Below, piece by piece: positions 46,269-54,815 of a stretch of DNA of 64,000 nucleotides. The notes under the pieces were generated by a model that searched no databases, had not been told where the DNA came from, and worked only from the letters and a program-made list of their open reading frames with translations. The position numbers and the translations under genes were made by a program. Origin of the DNA: Variovorax sp. OK212 (lineage in GTDB: Bacteria; Pseudomonadota; Gammaproteobacteria; Burkholderiales; Burkholderiaceae_C); contig NZ_FOLP01000002.1 of assembly GCF_900112425.1 (NCBI RefSeq), positions 1 to 64,000 on the forward strand. Reading direction: 5' to 3'. Position 1 is the stretch's first letter; each line of letters opens with the position of its first letter.

Positions 46269-47660
46269 ATGCCCACCCCAGCGAGCCTCCCCATGCCGAT
46301 TGCACCCACCGCCACGGCAGCGCCTGCGCCCCAGGACGGCTGGCGCAGGCTGCTTCCGCGCACGCTGTTCTCGCGGGTCACGCTGATCATCGTGGTCGGC
46401 CTGGCCATTGCGCAGCTGCTGACCTTCACCGCCATCCGCTACGAGCGCGGCATTGCGATGCGCGAGCTGATGATGACGGGCATCGAGCGCGACATTGCGA
46501 GTTCCGTGGCCGTGCTCGACCGCCTGCCCGCCGACGAGCGCGCCGGCTGGCTGGCGCGGCTGGAGCGGCGCAACTACCACTTCACGCTGGGCGGCGCGGC
46601 CGAGGGCGTGCCGCCCGAGGCGCCGGCGCTGCAGCAGTTCGCGGGTGCCATCGCCGATGCGATGCGCCCGTTCGAGATCGTCAAGATCGCCCAGGTGGCC
46701 AGCCCCACGCAGGAGCTGCAGATCCAGGTGCGGCTGAGCGACGGCGCCGCGCTGATCGTGCATGCGCGCCGGGTCGACATGCCGGTGTCGGGCTGGGTCA
46801 TGTGGGTGTTGTGGCTGCAGCTGCTGGTGCTGGCCGTGTGTGCCTGGTACGCGGTGCGGCTGGTGACGCGCCCGCTGGCGCAGCTGGCCGACGCGGCCGA
46901 CGAGCTGGGCCCCGACCTGAAGGGCGCCGAGCTGGCCGAGGAAGGCCCGACCGAGGTGCGGCACGCGGCACGCGCCTTCAACGCCATGCAGAAGCGCATT
47001 GCGGGCTACATGTCGGAGCGCGTCGAGATTCTCGCGGCCATCTCGCACGACCTGCAGACGCCCATCACCCGCATGCGCCTGCGCACCGACCTGATGGACA
47101 GCGACCACGACCGCGACAAGTTCCGCCAGGACCTGGACGCCATGCATGCGCTGGTGCGCGAGGGCGTGACCTATGCGCGCACGCTGCACGGCGCCACCGA
47201 GCCGCCCTGCCGCATCGATGCCGACGCGCTGTTCGAGAGCATGGTGGCCGACTACGAAGACGCGGGCCAGCAGGTGCTGCTGGAGGGCCGCACGGGCGCG
47301 CCGATCGTGACGCGGCCCAACGCGCTGCGCCGCATCCTGATGAACCTGATCGACAACGCGCTGAAGTTCGGTGACGACGTGCGCCTGCAGGTGCACGCCG
47401 GCGCGCAGGCCGGCCGGCTGGTGGTGGCGGTGGTCGACAACGGCCCCGGCATTCCGCCCGACCAGCTGGACAACGTGCTCAAGCCCTTCTACCGCGTGGA
47501 AGGCTCGCGCAACCGCAGCACGGGCGGCACCGGCCTGGGCCTGGCCATTGCGCACCAGCTGGCGGTGGCCATGGGCGCCGAACTGGCGCTGCGCAACCGC
47601 GGCGAGGGAGGGCTGGAGGCGCGGCTCACCCTGGACACCACAGCGCCGCTGCCGGACTGA
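46269..47660 (+). CDS. Sensor histidine kinase
   Basis: A 463-aa inner-membrane kinase. Helix 1 (LFSRVTLIIVVGLAIAQLLT, about 33-52), a periplasmic sensor of about 120 residues, helix 2 (VMWVLWLQLLVLAVCAWYAV, about 178-197) and a HAMP domain follow one another. The H-box is EILAAISHDLQTPITRMRLR. The N-box NLIDNALKFG, G1 VVDNGPGIPPDQ and G2 GGTGLGLAIAHQLA form the ATPase. The ATG at 46269 is used; MPIAPT at 46293 is an alternative. Likely partner of the OmpR-type regulator at 44813. The DipZ gene follows 122 bases later on the same strand. Confidence 0.93.
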   Translation: MPTPASLPMPIAPTATAAPAPQDGWRRLLPRTLFSRVTLIIVVGLAIAQLLTFTAIRYERGIAMRELMMTGIERDIASSVAVLDRLPADERAGWLARLERRNYHFTLGGAAEGVPPEAPALQQFAGAIADAMRPFEIVKIAQVASPTQELQIQVRLSDGAALIVHARRVDMPVSGWVMWVLWLQLLVLAVCAWYAVRLVTRPLAQLADAADELGPDLKGAELAEEGPTEVRHAARAFNAMQKRIAGYMSERVEILAAISHDLQTPITRMRLRTDLMDSDHDRDKFRQDLDAMHALVREGVTYARTLHGATEPPCRIDADALFESMVADYEDAGQQVLLEGRTGAPIVTRPNALRRILMNLIDNALKFGDDVRLQVHAGAQAGRLVVAVVDNGPGIPPDQLDNVLKPFYRVEGSRNRSTGGTGLGLAIAHQLAVAMGAELALRNRGEGGLEARLTLDTTAPLPD

Positions 47661-47782
47661 GCCGCGGCCCAGGCCCGGCCCGCCCCACAACCCCCTGCTG
47701 CCCACGCGGCTCGCACAGCGCGAGACCGTGAGGACCCCGTTCGCCCTTTTTCAGTCATCAACCCTTCGCCGAGACCGACGCC

Positions 47783-49642
47783 ATGCTGCTCCTCATCGTT
47801 GCCTACCTGGGTGGTGTGCTCACCATCCTGAGCCCGTGCATCCTGCCGGTGCTGCCCTTCGTGTTCGCCCGGGCCGACCGCCCGTTCCGCTCGCACGGCC
47901 TGCCGATGCTGCTGGGCATGGCGCTGGCGTTCGCCGCCATTGCCACGCTGGCGGCCGTGGGCGGCAACTGGGTGGTCACGCTGAACCAGTACGGGCGCTA
48001 CGCGGCCATCGCGATGCTGGCGCTGTTCGGCGTGACGCTGCTCTTTCCGTCGGTGGCCGACCGCCTGGCGCGCCCGCTGGTGGCGCTGGGCATGCGGCTG
48101 TCGGGGCGGGAGCAGAACCAGGGGCAGGCCCATGCGTCGGTGTTCTCCGCGCTGCTGCTGGGCGTGGGCACGGGGCTGCTGTGGGCGCCGTGCGCGGGCC
48201 CGATCCTCGGGCTGATCCTGACCGGTGCGGCGCTCAACGGCGCGAGCATCGGCACCTCGCTGCTGCTGCTGGCCTATGCGGCGGGCGCGTGCACCTCGCT
48301 GGCGGCGGCGCTGCTGTTCGGCGGGCGGCTGTTCTCGGCGATGAAAGGCTCGCTGCATGCCGGCGAATGGCTGCGGCGCGCGGCCGGCGTGGCGGTGCTG
48401 GCCGGCGTGGGCGCAATCGCGCTGGGGCTGGACACGGGCCTGCTGAGCCAGATTTCCTTCGGCACCACTTCCGCGCTGGAGAAGGCGCTTGTAGAGAAGA
48501 TCGATGCCGGGCTGCCGCGGCACCAGGCGCCGCCTGAGCCGCAAGCCGGCGCCGACCGCGGCGGCCTGATGCTGGCCGCCGCGCAACCCGAGGCGGTGGC
48601 CTCCGCGCCAGCCGCGTCACCCGCATCACCCGCATCACCCACATCAACCGTGCCGGGCAAGCCCGCGCTGAACCTGCGCGATGAAGGCGCCATCGCACCG
48701 CTCACCGGCGCCACCGAGTGGATCAACAGCACCCCGCTCACGGCCGAGAGCCTGCGCGGCAAGGTGGTGCTCATCGACTTCTGGACCTACTCGTGCATCA
48801 ACTGCCTGCGCACGCTGCCGTACATCAACGCATGGGCCGAGAAGTACAAGGACGCGGGCCTGGTGGTGCTGGGCGTGCACACGCCGGAGTTCGCCTTCGA
48901 GAAGCTGCCGGCCAACGTGCGCCGCGCCACCAGGGACCTGGGCGTGGGCTTCCCGGTGGCGGTGGACAGCAACTACGCCATCTGGCGCGCCTTCGGCAAT
49001 CAGTACTGGCCGGCGCTGTACTTCGTCGACGCGCAGGGGCGCATTCGCCACCACCAGTTCGGCGAAGGCATGTACGACAAATCTGAGCAGGTCATTCAGC
49101 AGCTGCTGGCCGAAGCCGGCCGCGGCGCGGTGGCGGGGCCGTTGGTGAAGCCCGAGGGCCGGGGCACGCAGGCCGCAGCGGCCGACACGCTGCCCGAGTC
49201 GGGCGAGACCTACCTGGGCTACGAGCGCGCGAACCGCTTCGCCTCGCCCGGTGGCATTGCGAACGACCGCGCCCGCGCGTACCAGGCGCCGGCCTCGCTG
49301 CGCACCAACCAGTGGTCGCTCGACGGCGAATGGAAGATCGACGCCGAGCGCGCCATGCTCGAGCGCGCGAACGGCCGCCTCGCCTACCGCTTTCATGCGC
49401 GCGACCTGCACCTGGTGCTCGGGCCAGCGCCCGGCGGCAAGCCGGTGCGCTTTCGCGTGACGCTCGACGGCCAGCCGCCGCTCGCCGACCACGGCGCCGA
49501 CACCGACGCGCAGGGCAACGGCGTGATCGACGGGCAGCGGCTGTACCAGCTGGTGCGGCAGAAGGCGAGCGAGAAAGACCGGGTGTTCGAGATCGAGTTT
49601 CTCGACGCGGGCGCGCAGGCCTATGTGTTCACCTTCGGGTAG
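47783..49642 (+). CDS. dipZ: DipZ-type cytochrome c biogenesis/thiol-disulfide protein
   Basis: A 619-aa multidomain membrane protein. Residues 1 to about 230 are a DsbD/CcdA-like electron-transfer module with six helices; Cys in ILSPCILPVLPF and in LLWAPCAGPILGL are the redox pair. An Ala/Pro linker (about 250-295) leads to a periplasmic thioredoxin domain with WTYSCINCLRTLPY (Cys338 and Cys341). A C-terminal beta domain (about 470-619, WSLDGEWKIDAERAML) ends in QAYVFTFG, typical of DipZ. It carries reducing power across the membrane. The periplasmic domain closely matches the protein at 44002. Confidence 0.93.
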   Translation: MLLLIVAYLGGVLTILSPCILPVLPFVFARADRPFRSHGLPMLLGMALAFAAIATLAAVGGNWVVTLNQYGRYAAIAMLALFGVTLLFPSVADRLARPLVALGMRLSGREQNQGQAHASVFSALLLGVGTGLLWAPCAGPILGLILTGAALNGASIGTSLLLLAYAAGACTSLAAALLFGGRLFSAMKGSLHAGEWLRRAAGVAVLAGVGAIALGLDTGLLSQISFGTTSALEKALVEKIDAGLPRHQAPPEPQAGADRGGLMLAAAQPEAVASAPAASPASPASPTSTVPGKPALNLRDEGAIAPLTGATEWINSTPLTAESLRGKVVLIDFWTYSCINCLRTLPYINAWAEKYKDAGLVVLGVHTPEFAFEKLPANVRRATRDLGVGFPVAVDSNYAIWRAFGNQYWPALYFVDAQGRIRHHQFGEGMYDKSEQVIQQLLAEAGRGAVAGPLVKPEGRGTQAAAADTLPESGETYLGYERANRFASPGGIANDRARAYQAPASLRTNQWSLDGEWKIDAERAMLERANGRLAYRFHARDLHLVLGPAPGGKPVRFRVTLDGQPPLADHGADTDAQGNGVIDGQRLYQLVRQKASEKDRVFEIEFLDAGAQAYVFTFG

Positions 49643-49659
49643 CGCCCTGCAGGGCGACG

Positions 49660-50196
49660 GTGTATGCGCGCACCGGCGGCATCCTGCTGCCGCTGCGTGC
49701 GCCCGAGCGGCAGCAGTACCGCGTGACGGAGCTGCGGCGCTGGTGCACGCGCCTGGGCGTTCATGTCAACGCGAGCCCGAAGTTCATGTGCCCCGATGCG
49801 GCGCTGGCGTCGCGCATCGTCATCGCGGCCAGTGCCAGTGCCAGTGCCAGTGCCAATGCCAGTGCCGATGCCAGTGCCGATGCCAATACCAGCGTCGAAG
49901 CGCATGACGTGGTGGCGCTGTACAAGGCCATCCTGCGGGCCGAGTGGTGCGAGGAGAAGGACATCTCGGACGCGGCCACGCTCGCCGGCATCGTGGCCGA
50001 CTGCGGCCTGGACGCACAGGCCTTGATGCGCGACGCGGGTACGGACGAGGTGGCGCGTACCTATGCCGGCTTCACCGATCGCGCGGTGGCGGCCGGCGTG
50101 TTCGGCTCGCCGTCTGGCGTGCACCGCGGCGAGCTCTTCTGGGGACAGGACCGGCTCGACTTCCTCGAAGAGGCTGTCTCGGCGACGCTGGACTGA
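49660..50196 (+). pseudogene. Truncated 2-hydroxychromene-2-carboxylate isomerase-like gene
   Basis: The frame matches the central and C-terminal parts of DsbA-fold HCCA isomerases: YRVTELRRWCTRLGV, then LYKAILRAEWCEEKDISDAA, VAAGVFGSPSGVHRG and ELFWGQDRLDFLEEA. The family N-terminus with the thiol-site region (about 35-40 residues) is missing: similarity begins directly after the dipZ stop codon, and the only start is a GTG at 49660. An Ala/Ser/Asp run from hexanucleotide repeats replaces a loop. It is best read as a 5'-truncated relic; a short expressed protein from GTG cannot be excluded. Confidence 0.65.
49828..49893 (+). repeat. Hexanucleotide tandem repeat (GCCAGT)n
   Basis: About eleven units of GCC(A/G)(A/G)T run in frame inside the truncated isomerase gene and encode an Ala-Ser/Asn/Asp run. 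The first four units are identical and later ones vary by one or two bases. Slippage would change protein length without frameshift. Confidence 0.9.
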
Positions 50197-50220
50197 AACG
50201 GCAGGCTGCGCGGCTCGGCT

Positions 50221-51666
50221 TCAGAGCAGGCCGAGCGTCAGCGCCTTCAGCGTGGCGGCCGCGCGCGTGGTGCAGCCGAGCTTGCGGAAGATGTTCTCCA
50301 GGTGGGCGCGCACGGTGCTCGGGCTGATGCCGAGCGAACGCGCCGCCTCCTTGTTGCTTTCGCCGAGGCTGATGCGCCCGAGCACTTCGACCTCTCGGCC
50401 GGAGAGCAGTGCCGATGCGTCGGCAGGCGACGCTGCAGCGGCGCTCGCCGGATGGCCGGTGAGCGCCGCGATGGCCTGCGCATCGAGCCGGCCGGCATCG
50501 CCTTCGGCACGCAGCGCGGCCACGGCCTCGGCCTGCGCCAGCGCAGGCTTGCCGGGCCTTGCGGTGTTCAGCGACACCCAGTGCGCGGCGGCGGCCAGCA
50601 CGCGGCCTTCGGCGTCGATGGCCGCGCCCTTCACGCCGCGGAAGAAGCCCGAGCCGTCGAGCCGCTCGTCGACGAAGGAGGCGATCTCGGCCTCGGCGCG
50701 CAGCGTGTCGATGCGGCGCGCGGCGCGCTCCGTCCAGTAGGGCACGAGGCGCAGGCGCTCGGCATCGGCCTCGCTGCGCACGCCGGGCGAGTCCCACACG
50801 CCGTTGGGCACCGATGCGCGGCCGATGCCGTGGATGAGCCCCGCGCGGTAGATGCGCTGCTGCTGCGCAGGCTCCAGCCCCATGGCGGCGGCGCCGCGCT
50901 GCGCGGCCTCGGCCACGCGGCGCGAGTAGCCGGTCATCCACGGCAGCTTGAGGTCGATGACGTCGGCGATGAGCTCCAGCGGCGCGGTGATGTCTTGCAG
51001 CGCGGTGGGCACCGGCATCGGCTCGGTGGAAGCGCCCTGCTCCAGCATGTGCAGCCAGTCGACCGCGTGGCGGTGCGCCGCGTCGACCAGGAAGGCCGGG
51101 TAGCGCGCATCGGCGCGTTCGGCGATGTAGCGCAGCGCGTTGTTCAGGCCGTGCACGCGCGAGAAGATCTCGAGGTCGCCCGCCACGGTGACGATGAACA
51201 CCTCGAGTGGAATGCGCGCGGCCTCCAGGCCCAGCGGCTTGCCCTGCCCGTCGAAGGTTTCGAACATGTGGCGCAACGGCAGTTCCACCGCCGCGGGCAT
51301 GCCCAGCGTGCGCGCGATGTCGCCCGACACCTCGCAATGGATTTCGGCCAGCGGGCTGATGGAGCCCGCGAAGTCCGCCGCGGCGCGCGCCGACGCGGTC
51401 GCCAGCATGGTGCGCCGGCCGCCCACGTCGTCGCCCAGCAGGTCGGAGAACTCGGGTGCGTTGGCGGTGCAGCCCGACCAGCGCAACAGCGACGCGCAGG
51501 CCGCGTGGCCCTGCACCGCCTCGTCGCAACCGGCCGCGGCGGCCAGGTGCGACGCGAGCCACGCCGTGCGCGCCGAATGGTCGATGGGCTGGCCCATGCT
51601 GAGGTCGCCGACGAATGCGAGCGCGCGGATGGCGTCGAAGACCTGGATGGGGGAAGAAGGCTGCAC
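50221..51666 (-). CDS. Degenerate HD-GYP domain protein with LuxR-type DNA-binding domain
   Basis: A 481-aa cytoplasmic protein. The first 330 residues follow the HD-GYP phosphodiesterase layout. The HD of the LLHDIGK motif is replaced in LIHGIGRASVPN, and the HHE/GYP region reads FVDERLDGSGFFRGVKG, so metal and cyclic-di-GMP catalysis is unlikely. A LuxR/NarL helix-turn-helix ends the protein (LSGREVEVLGRISLGESNKE, AARSLGISPSTVRAHLENIF). It may be a regulator sensing a ligand through the dead HD-GYP domain. The start is GTG at 51666, and no strong ribosome binding site is visible; an ATG 23 codons later is an alternative. Confidence 0.8.
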   Translation of the reverse strand: MQPSSPIQVFDAIRALAFVGDLSMGQPIDHSARTAWLASHLAAAAGCDEAVQGHAACASLLRWSGCTANAPEFSDLLGDDVGGRRTMLATASARAAADFAGSISPLAEIHCEVSGDIARTLGMPAAVELPLRHMFETFDGQGKPLGLEAARIPLEVFIVTVAGDLEIFSRVHGLNNALRYIAERADARYPAFLVDAAHRHAVDWLHMLEQGASTEPMPVPTALQDITAPLELIADVIDLKLPWMTGYSRRVAEAAQRGAAAMGLEPAQQQRIYRAGLIHGIGRASVPNGVWDSPGVRSEADAERLRLVPYWTERAARRIDTLRAEAEIASFVDERLDGSGFFRGVKGAAIDAEGRVLAAAAHWVSLNTARPGKPALAQAEAVAALRAEGDAGRLDAQAIAALTGHPASAAAASPADASALLSGREVEVLGRISLGESNKEAARSLGISPSTVRAHLENIFRKLGCTTRAAATLKALTLGLL

Positions 51667-51732
51667 GGGAGATGGAGAGAGAAGTAGGAAACGTGCCGGC
51701 CGCGGGGAGCCCCGCGGCCGGCACGCGGCACC

Positions 51733-52530
51733 TTACTTGGATTGGCGCACAGCGTCCAGGATGACCTCGGCCACCTTCGCGGGCTGCGACTGCTGCGGCA
51801 CGTGGCTGCTGTTCACGCGCGTGAGGTGCGCGCCGATCTTCTTCGCCATGTCGAGCTGCAGCGCCGGCGGGATCATGTGGTCGGCGGTGGCGGCCAGGTA
51901 CCACGAGGGCTTGGTCTTCCACGCGGCGACGGGCAGCTTCTGCTCGAACGACTTGCCGAGGATCGGGCCCTGCGTGGCCGTCATCACGGCCGTTGCCGAG
52001 GCCGGCAGGTCTTGCGCGAAGTGCTTGCTCATGCCCTCCTTGGTGAGCGACAGGAAGCCCGAAGCGTCGGCCACGATGTGCGCGAAACCGGGCGCCGGGG
52101 GGTAGTCCTTGCCGAGCTCGGCGGAGGTCTGGCCGGCGTCGGGCGCGAAGGCCGCCACGTAGACGAGCGAGGCGACCTTGTCGTTCGCACCCGCCTCGGT
52201 GATGACCGAGCCGCCCCACGAGTGGCCCACCAGCACCACCTTGCCCGGCTGCGCGTCGATGGCGCGCTTGGCGGCGGCCACGTCGTCCTCGAGCGAAGTC
52301 AGCGGGTTCTGCACCGCCACCACATGCAGGCCCTTGGCCTGCAGCAACGGGATCACCTTGGCCCAGTCGGAACCGTCGGCGAAGGCGCCATGGACGATGA
52401 CGACGCTGGGCTTGGAGGTGTCGGGTGTGGCTGGCGCGTTGGGTGTCGCGGCCGTTGCACCGAGGGCGGAGAACGACAGGCCGATGACGGCGGCAGCGGC
52501 TGCGAGCTTGAAGCGATGGGTGGTTTTCAT
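51733..52530 (-). CDS. Secreted alpha/beta hydrolase
   Basis: A 265-aa precursor with a signal peptide (MKTTHRFKLAAAAAVIGLSF, cleavage near ATA-ATP). The hydrolase core has VVIVHGAFADGSDWAKVIPL (oxyanion), the elbow LVGHSWGGSVITEAG with Ser104, Asp in YLAATADHMIPP and His in VNSSHVPQQSQP. It belongs to the group of small esterase-like enzymes often annotated as alpha/beta hydrolases of the EstC type. The substrate is unknown. The ATG at 52530 has GGAAAG upstream. It is 66 bases upstream of the HD-GYP/LuxR gene on the same strand. Confidence 0.88.
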   Translation of the reverse strand: MKTTHRFKLAAAAAVIGLSFSALGATAATPNAPATPDTSKPSVVIVHGAFADGSDWAKVIPLLQAKGLHVVAVQNPLTSLEDDVAAAKRAIDAQPGKVVLVGHSWGGSVITEAGANDKVASLVYVAAFAPDAGQTSAELGKDYPPAPGFAHIVADASGFLSLTKEGMSKHFAQDLPASATAVMTATQGPILGKSFEQKLPVAAWKTKPSWYLAATADHMIPPALQLDMAKKIGAHLTRVNSSHVPQQSQPAKVAEVILDAVRQSK

Positions 52531-52711
52531 GAGGGCTTTCCTTGCGAAGTGACAGAGGTGGAGGGAGAACCCGTACTGTCCGCTTCGCGGGGGGAAGCCG
52601 CTATTGGATGAATGTCCGATGGGGGGTTGGGGTGGGCCGTTGCGCCTGTGAGGGCTGCCTTGCGCCGCAACCGAGCCGTTGGCTCAGGTCCCTGCTTGTT
52701 GGCTGCGCTGG

Positions 52712-52789
52712 CTAGAAGTGCTGGACCACCAGCACCGCTGCGCCTGCAAGGGAAATGGCGCCGCCGATGATCTGCCTGACTGTCTTCAT
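52712..52789 (-). CDS. 25-aa membrane peptide
   Basis: A 26-codon frame starting MKTVRQIIGGAISLAGAAVL and ending VVQHF: a charged start followed by one hydrophobic helix. ATG at 52789 with GGAG six bases upstream. Too short to assign, but the clear ribosome binding site and the membrane-helix pattern make translation plausible. It sits alone between the secreted hydrolase and the next small gene. Confidence 0.45.
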   Translation of the reverse strand: MKTVRQIIGGAISLAGAAVLVVQHF

Positions 52790-52922
52790 GATGTTCTCCG
52801 TGCTGCCCAGTGGATGAACATCGATGGTGCCGGAAGCCCCACTGTCCGGGGTTTGGCAATCTTCATGCGCGGGATAGGCAAATCGGAAAACGACCGCCCT
52901 CGCCGCTCCTCACTCCTGCTTC

Positions 52923-53180
52923 TCAGCACTGCCGCATCAGCAACTGCGCCTCCTTGAGCGAGAGCCGCTCCCTTGCGAACTGGCTGGCCCGCAGCCGCAC
53001 ACGCGCCAGCGCCGCTTCGAGCGACGGCTGCTGCATGAACACCAGCGTGCCCCACTTCAGCCCGCGAAGACTCAGCTCCGCCACGCCCGCATAGCAGCCG
53101 TTGGTGGTCTGCTTGATATCGACACGGCTGGACCAGCCATCGGGCAGGTCGACGAGGAGTTGTTGTTGTGGTGTGCTCAT
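52923..53180 (-). CDS. Small hypothetical protein
   Basis: An 85-aa soluble protein, starting MSTPQQQLLVDLPDGWSSRV. A beta-rich first half (CYAGVAELSLRGLKWGTLVF) and a basic helical second half (SLEAALARVRLRASQFARER) are seen. No family was recognised. The ATG at 53180 is the first in frame with a sensible context; a longer frame upstream is antisense-like. Codon use fits the chromosome. Confidence 0.55.
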   Translation of the reverse strand: MSTPQQQLLVDLPDGWSSRVDIKQTTNGCYAGVAELSLRGLKWGTLVFMQQPSLEAALARVRLRASQFARERLSLKEAQLLMRQC

Positions 53181-53794
53181 GGTGCGATCGAGGATAGGCG
53201 TGGGTCGCTTGTCGCCCCAAGGAACTAATTCCTTGGTGTTAACGTTTATTTGCGATGGTTGGCTTTGTTGTCGAAGCCGCCTTCTGCTGAGTCGGACAGT
53301 GGTGATGACGTAGCCGTGGGCCCAGCAGCCCGACGCGTTCGTCGACCTGGCTTGACGACCGATCGCCCAGGTCATCCCTCGAACGGCAGCCCAAGCCCCT
53401 GCGGACCCAAGCGGCGCAGGCAGCGGTGGCGACCTTGGCGCCCGGATCGCAAGCGTCGACGCGACGATGGCGAAGTCACTCAGCCTGGACAGGCCATGCG
53501 GAGCGCATGGTGATCCGGTTCGCCCCGCCGGAAGTGTCTGGTGGCCATGGACTGAGACCACTGGACGTGGCGCTCGAGGCCGCATCGCAGCCCGCGCCCC
53601 ATGCCGCGGCACGTCGGAACCTCGTAGCAGATCAACTGCCTGGCGCAGGCAGCAGTTGCACGGGGATCGAGTAGGCACCGCGCCCCCGTGGATTGCCGCC
53701 ACGCAAGACAGGCCCAATGGGAAGGCAATTGTCAGGGCCAAAGAAAAACGGCCTACGCCTTGTGAGCGTAAGCCGTTGATCTAACTACTGTCTT
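53181..53794. other. 614-bp region without a convincing gene
   Basis: Several open frames of 60-270 codons exist on both strands, but none has a ribosome binding site with family-like sequence. It might be decayed gene remnants. The left end (53215-53260) is AT-richer and may hold the promoter of the 52923-53180 gene. The tRNA terminator at 53744-53777 lies at the right edge. Confidence 0.4.
53744..53777 (-). terminator. Rho-independent terminator after tRNA-Pro
   Basis: Reading the minus strand, an AACGGC(T)TACGC / GCGTA(G)GCCGTT stem (53747-53777) is followed by a T-run. It ends 17 bases after the tRNA 3' end, so it closes the tRNA transcript and possibly the whole operon. Confidence 0.75.
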
Positions 53795-53871
53795 TGGTCG
53801 GTGTGAAAGGATTCGAACCTTCGACCCCTTGCACCCCATGCAAGTGCGCTACCAGGCTGCGCCACACACCG
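53795..53871 (-). tRNA. tRNA-Pro (anticodon GGG)
   Basis: A 77-nt tRNA with encoded 3' CCA (TGGT on the plus strand at 53795-53798). The acceptor stem is CGGTGTG/CACACCG, the anticodon stem CTTGC/GCAAG with loop ATGGGGT gives anticodon GGG, and the T-arm is GAAGG-TTCGAAT-CCTTT. It reads CCC proline codons. It follows the merR gene, an order typical of this group. Confidence 0.95.
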
Positions 53872-53897
53872 AAGCTCTCGATTATAGCCGTTGAAAT

Positions 53898-54374
53898 TCA
53901 GCGTCCGACGGTCAACAGCTCACGAATTTCAAAGAGTTCGCGGCGAAGGTGCAACAACTGCGACAAGTCGGGCGCCTGGGCGCCCTTTTCAGCACCCGCA
54001 TGCGCCGGTTCCTGCGTGTCCTGCACGATGGCCGCGTCGAATTCTTCCTGGTCGATCTCGATGGCTTCCATGCCTTCGAGCGGCACCTCGCCAGCCTTGC
54101 GGCGGTCGCGCTCGCCCTGCACGAGTTCCTGCAGCTTGTTGCGCGCACCGCTGATGGTGAAGCCCTGGTCGTAGAGCAGGTCGCGGATGCGGCGGATCAT
54201 CAGCACCTCGTGGTGCTGGTAGTAGCGGCGGTTGCCGCGTCGCTTCATGGGGCGCAGCTGCGTGAACTCCTGCTCCCAATAGCGAAGCACGTGCGGCTTG
54301 ACGCCACAGAGTTCGCCGACCTCACCGATGGTGAAGTAGCGTTTGACAGGAATCGGCGGGAGCGTTTTCTCCAT
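53898..54374 (-). CDS. MerR-family transcriptional regulator
   Basis: A 158-aa MerR-type regulator. The N-terminal winged helix reads KRYFTIGEVGELCGVKPHVL, RYWEQEFTQLRPMKRRGNRR and YYQHHEVLMIRRIRDLLYDQ. A helical linker (FTISGARNKLQELV) and an acidic tail follow; there are no metal-binding Cys as in CueR or MerR. The start at 54374 (MEKTLPPIPV) is the more conserved; MISM at 54383 is possible. It lies between ihfA and tRNA-Pro. This regulator is usual after ihfA in proteobacteria, and its targets are not known to me. Confidence 0.9.
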   Translation of the reverse strand: MEKTLPPIPVKRYFTIGEVGELCGVKPHVLRYWEQEFTQLRPMKRRGNRRYYQHHEVLMIRRIRDLLYDQGFTISGARNKLQELVQGERDRRKAGEVPLEGMEAIEIDQEEFDAAIVQDTQEPAHAGAEKGAQAPDLSQLLHLRRELFEIRELLTVGR

Positions 54375-54438
54375 TGAAATCAAGACTGTGCGCGGGAAAC
54401 CTTAGAGATTACTCCACGCAGGCGCACAGCACCAAGCA

Positions 54439-54810
54439 CTATTCGGCGCCCAGGCTCCACTCGACTTCCGTCGAAGCACCCTGCTCGGCGCTGCCCTGGA
54501 TCTGTTCCTTGAGCTTGGCGCTCGCGTGGAAGGTGGCCACGCGGCGCTCGCCGATCGGAATGGCCTCGCCGGTGCGCGGGTTGCGGCCCGGGCGCGGCGC
54601 CTTCACGCGGATCTGGAAGTTGCCGAAGCCGGAGATCTTCACGTCGGTGCCTTCGATGAGGCTGCCGGCCACGAGCTCGAAGAACGCTTCGACCATGTCC
54701 TTGGACTCACGCTTGTTCAGGCCGATCTGCTCGAACAGCAGGTCGGCCAGATGCGCCTTGGTGAGCGCAGGCGTTTCGAGGGCCTCGAGCGTGAATTCGG
54801 CAGCGTTCAT
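54439..54810 (-). CDS. ihfA: Integration host factor alpha subunit
   Basis: A 123-aa DNA-bending histone-like protein that pairs with IhfB. The conserved parts are LTKAHLADLLFEQIGLNKRE, SKDMVEAFFELVAGSLIEGT, KISGFGNFQIRVKAPRPGRN and PRTGEAIPIGERRVATFHAS (DNA-binding arm with the intercalating Pro). E. coli IhfA is 99 residues; the extra C-terminal residues here are acidic. The ATG at 54810 has GAGGGG nine bases upstream; an ATGATG nearer the pheT stop lacks spacing. It follows pheT closely. Confidence 0.95.
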   Translation of the reverse strand: MNAAEFTLEALETPALTKAHLADLLFEQIGLNKRESKDMVEAFFELVAGSLIEGTDVKISGFGNFQIRVKAPRPGRNPRTGEAIPIGERRVATFHASAKLKEQIQGSAEQGASTEVEWSLGAE

Positions 54811-54815
54811 TCTCA

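Noticed and set aside
49828..49893. Possible CRISPR-like repeat
   Set aside because: A simple 6-bp tandem repeat without spacers, inside a reading frame.
53250..53741. Open frames in the gap before tRNA-Pro, considered as transposase remnants
   Set aside because: No transposase motif or inverted repeats could be recognised on either strand.
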